A stretch of 64,000 nucleotides of DNA, taken from contig BPKC01000001.1 in NCBI GenBank assembly GCA_026004935.1, positions 930,001 through 994,000 on the forward strand. The letters are read 5' to 3'. The notes under the pieces were generated by a model that saw only the letters and a program-made list of their open reading frames with translations, was not told the DNA's origin and ran no database searches. The position numbers and the translations under genes were made by a program. The stretch is from Rhodothalassiaceae bacterium (GTDB taxonomy: Bacteria; Pseudomonadota; Alphaproteobacteria; Sphingomonadales; Rhodothalassiaceae). Below are positions 58,783-64,000 of the stretch, piece after piece; position 1 is the stretch's first letter, and every line of letters begins with the position of its first letter.

Positions 58783-60135
58783 ATGCACGGGCAGGCGAGC
58801 GAGGTCAATTTCGACGGGCTGGTGGGGCCCACCCACAACTACGCGGGGCTCTCCTACGGCAACATCGCCGCGACCGAGAACGCGCTCCAGGTCTCCAACC
58901 CGCGGGAGGCCGCGCTCCAAGGCCTCGCCAAGATGCGCGCGGTCCGGGATCTCGGGCTCATTCAGGGCGTGCTTCCGCCGCATGAGCGTCCGCACATTCC
59001 GACCCTGCGCCGGCTGGGATTTTCCGGCAGCGACCGGGCGGTGCTGGAAGCCGCCTGGCGCACCGATCCGATGCTCGTGCGCAACGTCTCTTCCGCCTCC
59101 GCCATGTGGACGGCGAACGCCGCCACCGTCTCGCCCTCGGCCGACAGCGCGGACGGGCGCGTCCATTTCACCCCGGCCAATCTGGTGACGATGTTCCACC
59201 GCTCGATCGAGGCACCGGTGACCGCGCGCATTCTGCAACGGATCTTTCCGGAAGGGCCGCATTTCGCCCACCACCCGCCGCTGCCCGCGGCCCAGGCCTT
59301 CGGGGATGAGGGCGCGGCCAACCACAACCGCTTCGTGGCCGCAGACTACGGCGCGCCGGGGCTGCAGCTCTTCGTCTACGGCCGGCGCGGCTTCGCGCGC
59401 CAGGGCGGACCGAGCCGTTTTCCCGCCCGTCAGAGCCGCGAGGCGAGCGAGGCGGTCGCCCGCGCCCATCAGGTGCGCCGCGTGCTCCATGTCCAGCAGA
59501 ACCCGGCCGCCATCGATGCCGGCGCCTTCCACAATGACGTGGTGGCCGTCGCGAACGGGCCGGTCTTCTTCTATCACGAGCAGGCCTTTGCGGATCCGGA
59601 TGCGCTGGAAGCGGAGCTCAAGGCGGCGGCCGACATCCCCTTCCATTTCATCCGCGTGCCGGCGGCGCGCGTGTCGCTCGAGGATGCGGTCAGAAGCTAT
59701 CTCTTCAACTCGCAGCTTCTCTCGCCGCCGGGTCATGAGGGCATGGTGCTCGTGCTGCCGAAGGAGGCGGAAGAATGCGCGCCGGTGCGTGCGTATGTGA
59801 CGGAGCTCGTGGCGCAGGACCCCCATGTGCGTCATGCGCTTTACCTCGATGTGCGCCAGTCCATGCGCAACGGCGGCGGGCCGGCCTGCCTGAGGCTCAG
59901 AGTCGTGCTGACAGCCGCCCAGCGCGCCGCGCTAGGTGCGCGCGTGCTGCTCGATGATGCGCTTTTCACCGAGCTTGAGGCCTGGATCGGCCGCCATTAC
60001 CGCGACCGCCTTGCACCCGACGACCTCGGCGATCCCGCCCTGCTGGAGGAGTCGCGGACGGCCCTGGACGAGCTCACCCGCATCCTTGATCTCGGCAGCG
60101 TCTACGATTTCCAGCGCGAACCGGGGCCCATGTGA
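58783..60135 (+). CDS. astB: N-succinylarginine dihydrolase
   Basis: AstB, 450 residues, converts N-succinylarginine to N-succinylornithine, CO2 and two ammonia. It belongs to the amidinotransferase-like fold. Family stretches are NFDGLVGPTHNYAGLSYGN, SSASAMWTANAATVSPS, FYHEQAFADPD with the catalytic His, and NGGGPACLRLRVVL with the catalytic Cys. It is 19 bases after astD and ends the ast operon; astC and astE are not in the window. Confidence 0.95.
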   Translation: MHGQASEVNFDGLVGPTHNYAGLSYGNIAATENALQVSNPREAALQGLAKMRAVRDLGLIQGVLPPHERPHIPTLRRLGFSGSDRAVLEAAWRTDPMLVRNVSSASAMWTANAATVSPSADSADGRVHFTPANLVTMFHRSIEAPVTARILQRIFPEGPHFAHHPPLPAAQAFGDEGAANHNRFVAADYGAPGLQLFVYGRRGFARQGGPSRFPARQSREASEAVARAHQVRRVLHVQQNPAAIDAGAFHNDVVAVANGPVFFYHEQAFADPDALEAELKAAADIPFHFIRVPAARVSLEDAVRSYLFNSQLLSPPGHEGMVLVLPKEAEECAPVRAYVTELVAQDPHVRHALYLDVRQSMRNGGGPACLRLRVVLTAAQRAALGARVLLDDALFTELEAWIGRHYRDRLAPDDLGDPALLEESRTALDELTRILDLGSVYDFQREPGPM

Positions 60136-60235
60136 GCTCCCGGCTTGCCGGGATCGGCGGCTTGCCCGGGCAGGCCGCGGGCGGCAAGGCTCGCCCTGCC
60201 GTCATGGCCGGCTGATCGGACGAAGGGAGAACGAG

Positions 60236-61159
60236 ATGGCGGAGCTGCGCTTCGACGGGCGGGTCGCGATCGTCACGGGCGCGGGCCGGGGCCTGGGCCG
60301 CGCGCATGCGCTGGAGCTGGCGCGGCGCGGCGCGAAGGTGGTGGTGAACGACCTGGGTGCCGCGGTCGACGGCTCGGGCGGCTCCAGCGAGGCGGCCGAA
60401 TCCGTCGTCGCCGAGATCAAGGCGATGGGCGGCGAGGCGATCGCGAACGGCTCCTCGGTGACCGACCGCGCCGGCGTGCGGCGGCTCATCGAGGATGCGC
60501 TCGATGCCTTCGGGCGCATCGACATTCTCATCAACAACGCGGGCATCCTGCGCGACAAGTCCTTCGCCAAGATGACGCTGGACGACTTCGATGCCGTGCT
60601 CGCCGTGCATCTGACGGGGGCGGCCTGGTGCACCCATGCGGTCTGGCCGATCATGAAGGAGCAGAAATACGGCCGCATCGTCTTCACCTCCTCGTCCACC
60701 GGCCTTTACGGCAATTTCGGCCAGGCGAACTATGGCGCGGCCAAGCTCGGCCTCGTCGGCCTCATGAACACGCTGAAAATCGAGGGCGCGAAGGACGACA
60801 TCCGCGTCAACACCATCGTACCGATCGCCGCCACCCGGATGACGGAACCGCTGTTCCCGCCGGAGCTTCTTGCGGTCTTCCGGCCGGAGCTCGTCTCGCC
60901 GGCGGTCGTCTTTCTCGTGCATGAGGACGCGCCTACCGGAGAGATCCTGTGCGCCGGCGGCGGCCATTTCGCCCGCGCCGCAATCGTCGAGAGCGCCGGC
61001 GTGACCCTGGGCGCGGACGCCACGGCCGAGGCCGTCGCCGCCCGCTGGGCCGAGATCGCCGACATGACGGCCGCCCGCGGCTTCGCCCAGGGCGCGGAGC
61101 AGACGCGGAAATTCGCCGAAGCGGCACTGAAGGCAAAAGTGTCAAACGCGTATCACTAG
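60236..61159 (+). CDS. Short-chain dehydrogenase, multifunctional-enzyme-2-like
   Basis: This SDR of 307 residues has the cofactor motif VTGAGRGLGRAHALELARRG, the NNAG box (LINNAGILRDKSFAKM), and the catalytic Ser-Tyr-Lys (SSSTGLYGNFGQANYGAAK). These match the (3R)-hydroxyacyl-CoA dehydrogenase domain of peroxisomal-type multifunctional enzyme 2. Its substrate is likely an acyl-CoA. GAAGGGAGA precedes the ATG. It stands 100 bases after astB and may be separately expressed. Confidence 0.88.
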   Translation: MAELRFDGRVAIVTGAGRGLGRAHALELARRGAKVVVNDLGAAVDGSGGSSEAAESVVAEIKAMGGEAIANGSSVTDRAGVRRLIEDALDAFGRIDILINNAGILRDKSFAKMTLDDFDAVLAVHLTGAAWCTHAVWPIMKEQKYGRIVFTSSSTGLYGNFGQANYGAAKLGLVGLMNTLKIEGAKDDIRVNTIVPIAATRMTEPLFPPELLAVFRPELVSPAVVFLVHEDAPTGEILCAGGGHFARAAIVESAGVTLGADATAEAVAARWAEIADMTAARGFAQGAEQTRKFAEAALKAKVSNAYH

Positions 61160-61226
61160 AGCGGACGGGATCTCAAAATAACGATCTCTGGAAGACCGTT
61201 TCCGCATAAGTAGGATCGGCTCTTTT

Positions 61227-61976
61227 TCACGCTGCCAGCTGTGCAAGGTCATCCCACTCCGCTCTGGGGTCACGCACATGGCTCGCGACCTGGGCGAGGA
61301 GGTTGATGTCCGCAGCAGCCCAGTCCACCAGATCTGCGACGATGGCCTCTCTCGGCCAGTCCTTGTGGGCTTCGCGAAGGTCGAAGAACTTGAGGTGCGT
61401 GCCCGAGAGCGAAACGGGAGAGGGAGCCACCGTCTCGAAGACGGCAAAACGATCGCCTGGCAGGTCGACCACGAAATCAAAACGATGGCGTTTGTTGCTC
61501 GCGCCCAGGAGCTCGCGGTCCCGGGCAATCGCCCTGGAAGGAAAGACTTTCTTCAGACGCTCTTCCGTCAATTCGAGCAGCGTTCCGCGTTCGCGCTTCC
61601 GGCTCTGGAGAATCACACTGTGCGCCCATTGCCGGGCGGCTTCCGCGACATAGGCAATCCCGGCCGGAATCCGATCTCGGGAGATGCCACGAAGAAGAAA
61701 GCCGGTTCCCGTGAACTCCAGCCCCAGCCGCTCCGCGATATCCCGGGCTTTTCTGACGTCGCTGCGTGTGAGTTCCCTGTGGCCGCAAGCCTGAATCTCG
61801 TCAAGGGCACTTTCCCCGTCCCAGATGTCGAAACGCTCTCCTTTCAGCGCACGGATCCGCACGGCCACGACGGTACCGCCGGGCAGGAGCGTGGTCGTCG
61901 GGACGGACAATTCCTCGCCCGCCGCGCCGGCATCCGCGGCGACCAGTCCATGAATATGGGGGACGAAAGACATCAT
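61227..61976 (-). CDS. Unknown protein of a two-gene cassette (DUF1828/DUF1829-like)
   Basis: This protein of about 249 residues is not assigned to a known activity. The N-terminal half (LSVPTTTLLPGGTVVAVRIR; ERFDIWDGESALDEIQACGH) and the C-terminal half (NKRHRFDFVVDLPGDRFAVF) remind me of the DUF1828 and DUF1829 families, often found near defence or mobile genes; this is from memory and unverified. The start ATG at 61976 overlaps the stop of the upstream gene by 4 bases. Base composition is visibly less GC-rich than in the neighbours, suggesting transfer. Confidence 0.6.
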   Translation of the reverse strand: MMSFVPHIHGLVAADAGAAGEELSVPTTTLLPGGTVVAVRIRALKGERFDIWDGESALDEIQACGHRELTRSDVRKARDIAERLGLEFTGTGFLLRGISRDRIPAGIAYVAEAARQWAHSVILQSRKRERGTLLELTEERLKKVFPSRAIARDRELLGASNKRHRFDFVVDLPGDRFAVFETVAPSPVSLSGTHLKFFDLREAHKDWPREAIVADLVDWAAADINLLAQVASHVRDPRAEWDDLAQLAA

Positions 61977-62506
61977 GATACCAGCCTCGGCTCCCATGGC
62001 GGTGGCTCCACGCAGCCTTCTATACCGCATTCCCTGAAGAAAATCTGCATCGCATCCGCGTAGGATTCGGGCTCGGGACGCACCGGTTCGGCAACGGGCA
62101 GGTTGTCATCGGGCGGGCGAGGCCAGACCCTGTTCTCCCGCCAACGGTGGATCCGCGTAAGCCCTGCAGGAAGGGTCAGACCCCGCAAGGCCCTGGACAC
62201 TTTCTTGTGGAAGGGATTGGCGTGCGGGTGGTCGGGGCGATAGCTCATCCTATGAACAGGGCGCCCGTCACAGACGAGTGCCATGCTGCCTCGTTGCGGA
62301 GTGGTGTGCAGCGTCGCCACCAGCTGCACGAAGGCATTGCCCGGAATGCGGCCGTCCTCCAGTTTGAGAGATGCCCTCAGAAGAACGCGGGCCCGGCTTT
62401 CATCCGCCTCCCATGCCGGGTGTCCGAAGATGGCCTTGCGCCCGGCGAGAAAGGCTTCGATATCCGCGACAGTAGCGAACACCATGGTCCCCTCCGCTTC
62501 CCGCAT
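61973..62506 (-). CDS. Unknown protein, first gene of the two-gene cassette
   Basis: I do not recognise this protein of 177 residues with certainty. It is soluble and without a signal peptide. The central stretch RMSYRPDHPHANPFHKKVSR followed by GLTRIHRWRENRVWPRP carries His, Asn, Pro and Trp in an arrangement that recalls DUF6978-type partners, again only from memory. GGGGAG precedes the ATG at 62506; an alternative ATG at 62485 also has GGAGGGG. It precedes and overlaps the DUF1828-like gene, so the pair is made together. Confidence 0.6.
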   Translation of the reverse strand: MREAEGTMVFATVADIEAFLAGRKAIFGHPAWEADESRARVLLRASLKLEDGRIPGNAFVQLVATLHTTPQRGSMALVCDGRPVHRMSYRPDHPHANPFHKKVSRALRGLTLPAGLTRIHRWRENRVWPRPPDDNLPVAEPVRPEPESYADAMQIFFRECGIEGCVEPPPWEPRLVS

Positions 62507-62613
62507 TTTTCTCCCCGCAAGGAGGATAAGGGTAGGGAGGGATTCGGGAAAGGGAAGTCTTTCTCGCCATGGTGCGGCTCAACGCAGGGAGCGGGGCGCT
62601 CCGATGCGGGATG

Positions 62614-63720
62614 TCACTTGCCTGCCGCTCGCTCCATGGCGCCGGCGATGCACCCGGCGAGGCTTTCCAGCGCCCTGGCGGCGGCGCTGTCGGGGCGGGA
62701 GAGGACGAGGGGCCGGCCGGCATCGGCACTTTCGCGCACGGGCATCTCGAGAGGGATCGCACCGAGGAACGGCACGCCCAGGCGCTCGGCTTCCTGCGCC
62801 GCGCCCCCCTGGCCGAAGATTGCCGACTCTCCGCCGCAGTGCGGGCAGATGAACACCGACATGTTCTCGACAATGCCAAGGATCGGCACCTCCACGCGCC
62901 GGAACATCTGCACCGCGCGGCGCGCATCCGCCAGCGCGAGATCCTGCGGCGTGGAGACGATCACCGCCCCGCTGGGGCGCGCCCGCTGGACGAGGGTGAG
63001 CTGCGCGTCGCCCGTGCCGGGCGGCATGTCGACGACGAGCACGTCCAGCGCCCCCCATTCGACGTCATGCAGCAGCTGGCTGACGGCGCCGGCCACCATC
63101 GGCCCGCGCCAGATCGCCGCCTTGTCGGGGTCGATCAGGAAGCCCATGGACATCGCCTTGATGCCATGCGCTTCCAGCGGCACCAGCCGCCGCACCGGGG
63201 AGACTTCCGGTTTGGCCCGGATCCCCAGCAGCAGCGGCGCGGAGGGCCCGTAGATGTCCGCATCCATGAGCCCCGTGGCGAGTCCCCGCCGGGCCAGCGC
63301 CACGGCGAGATTGACGGCCACCGTCGACTTGCCGACGCCGCCCTTGCCGCTTGCCACCGCGACGATGTGGCGGACCTCCTTCAGCCCCGAGTCTGCGCTC
63401 TCGCCGACACCCGTCATCGGCCGATGACCGGCCGGCGCGGTGCCGCCCGGGGTGCCGGCGGCGGTGGGATCGGCGACGAGCGCGACGGTGACGGGGCCGG
63501 AGAGCCCTTCGGCCGCCAGCGCCTCGGCGATCGCGCGTTCGAGCGTGTCCGCCGTCCTGCGGTCCAGCCCGCCGGGCAGCACCACGAGCGCCTGCCAGCC
63601 GCCGTCCTTCTTCGCGATCAGGCGGCAGGCCTCGCGCACGGGGGCAAGCGGCCTGCCGCTGCGCGGGTCGCGCACGCCCGCGAGCGCGCGCAACAGGGTT
63701 TCGTCGCCGTTCCTCGTCAT
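62614..63720 (-). CDS. mrp: Mrp/ApbC-type Fe-S cluster carrier ATPase
   Basis: This P-loop carrier of 368 residues has an N-terminal MIP18/DUF59-like domain (residues 1-85, starting TLLRALAGVRDPRSGRPL), the deviant Walker A ASGKGGVGKST (about residue 115), DADIYGPS, DMPPGTGDAQL and the cluster-binding CPHC (FICPHCGGES). It delivers Fe-S clusters to apoproteins and fits functionally with the suf operon at the other end of the window. It is divergent from hflK across 133 bases. Confidence 0.93.
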   Translation of the reverse strand: MTRNGDETLLRALAGVRDPRSGRPLAPVREACRLIAKKDGGWQALVVLPGGLDRRTADTLERAIAEALAAEGLSGPVTVALVADPTAAGTPGGTAPAGHRPMTGVGESADSGLKEVRHIVAVASGKGGVGKSTVAVNLAVALARRGLATGLMDADIYGPSAPLLLGIRAKPEVSPVRRLVPLEAHGIKAMSMGFLIDPDKAAIWRGPMVAGAVSQLLHDVEWGALDVLVVDMPPGTGDAQLTLVQRARPSGAVIVSTPQDLALADARRAVQMFRRVEVPILGIVENMSVFICPHCGGESAIFGQGGAAQEAERLGVPFLGAIPLEMPVRESADAGRPLVLSRPDSAAARALESLAGCIAGAMERAAGK

Positions 63721-63764
63721 CGCCGATGCGTGCCTTTTCCGCGGCCGGCCACGGGCGACCGGCA

Positions 63765-63793
63765 TTGCGCCTTGCGCGCGGCTTCCATATAAG
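63765..63793 (+). promoter_or_regulatory. Promoter for hflK
   Basis: TTGCGC, 17 bases, TATAAG; the start would be near 63800, about 55 bases before hflK. Confidence 0.6.
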
Positions 63794-63853
63794 ACCCGGG
63801 CGGGTGAGGCAAACGGCGACGAGAAGAACGCGGGACGCGAAAGGCGGTCGATC

Positions 63854-64000
63854 ATGCCGTGGCAATCCTCCGGCGGTGGCTGGGGCGGCAGGCAGAATCC
63901 CTGGGGCGGCGGGCGCCCGCCGTCTTCGGGCGGGGGTGCCGGCCCCGATCTCGAGGAATCGCTGCGCCGGCTGCAGGCGGGCATCCGGCGCCTCGTGCCG
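63854..64000 (+). CDS. hflK: HflK, FtsH protease modulator (5' part; runs off the window)
   Basis: The first 49 residues read MPWQSSGGGWGGRQNPWGGG followed by Gly/Pro-rich sequence and DLEESLRRLQAGIRRL, the typical N-terminus of HflK, which with HflC forms a membrane complex that controls FtsH. The SPFH domain lies beyond the window. The position divergent from mrp is a common arrangement in alphaproteobacteria. Confidence 0.85.
   Translation, partial: MPWQSSGGGWGGRQNPWGGGRPPSSGGGAGPDLEESLRRLQAGIRRLVP

Overview
The window is a very GC-rich chromosomal segment from a Gram-negative alphaproteobacterium. The best taxonomic marker is a complete gcrA (43900-44298), the GcrA cell-cycle regulator known from alphaproteobacteria. 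Supporting markers are the guaB / rsmB-like / TPR / guaA block, an Rrf2 regulator ahead of sufBCD, a long Caulobacter-type TonB-dependent receptor, and a sigma-54-type flagellin promoter. I cannot name the genus. Recognisable promoters mostly read TTGnCn, 16-18 bases, TAnnnn. Genes are densely packed and many operons use 4-base ATGA or GTGA stop/start overlaps.

Layout. 1-3404: suf Fe-S assembly operon on the minus strand (Rrf2 regulator, sufB, sufC, start of sufD) with a visible promoter and operator. 3763-13356: an exported unknown protein, a CoxE-like VWA protein, a TonB-dependent receptor, a small lipoprotein, sodC, prfC and a membrane-anchored unknown. 13487-21947: rlmE and ppx on the minus strand, then purB, guaB, rsmB-like, a TPR protein and guaA (purine synthesis plus rRNA modification). 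21948-23147: 1.2 kb without genes, filled with a 108-bp repeat family that is partly duplicated in tandem. 23148-26424: sulfotransferase, paraoxonase-like lipoprotein, sugar epimerase. 26554-29248: lipoprotein, M48 protease, lipoprotein. 29343-34376: dnaN, recF, gyrB. 34426-36793: cupin and class A penicillin-binding protein.

36896-41463 holds flaG, flagellin and valS. Between about 36308 and 39423 the reading frames of the penicillin-binding protein, flagellin and valS break at about 15 places, all explained as single-base insertions. No other gene in the window shows this, so I suspect local sequence error. The flagellin promoter region carries a -24/-12 site, three upstream inverted repeats and a leader that begins with two stem-loops. 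41476-49467: unknown GGCT-like protein, HIT protein, orphan ABC-2 permease, gcrA, surA-pdxA-rsmA and an RNA helicase. 49599-52549: two tandem paralogous exported proteins with a TonB-C-like domain. 52720-53508: PaaG-like hydratase, followed by a second cluster of the 108-bp repeat. 54022-60135: a LuxR-type regulator with a degenerate receiver, divergent from an arginine succinyltransferase operon (M20 hydrolase, astA, astD, astB). 60236-61159: SDR dehydrogenase. 61227-62506: a two-gene cassette of unknown function with visibly lower GC. 62614-64000: mrp (apbC), divergent from the start of hflK.

How they work together. The suf genes and the Mrp carrier serve Fe-S cluster biogenesis. purB, guaB and guaA supply AMP and GMP. 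SurA and the penicillin-binding protein serve the envelope. The ast genes feed arginine nitrogen and carbon to glutamate and succinate; neither astC nor astE is here, and an M20 enzyme sits where AstE might be expected. The least explained parts are the two-gene cassette, the TonB-C-like paralogue pair and the repeat family.
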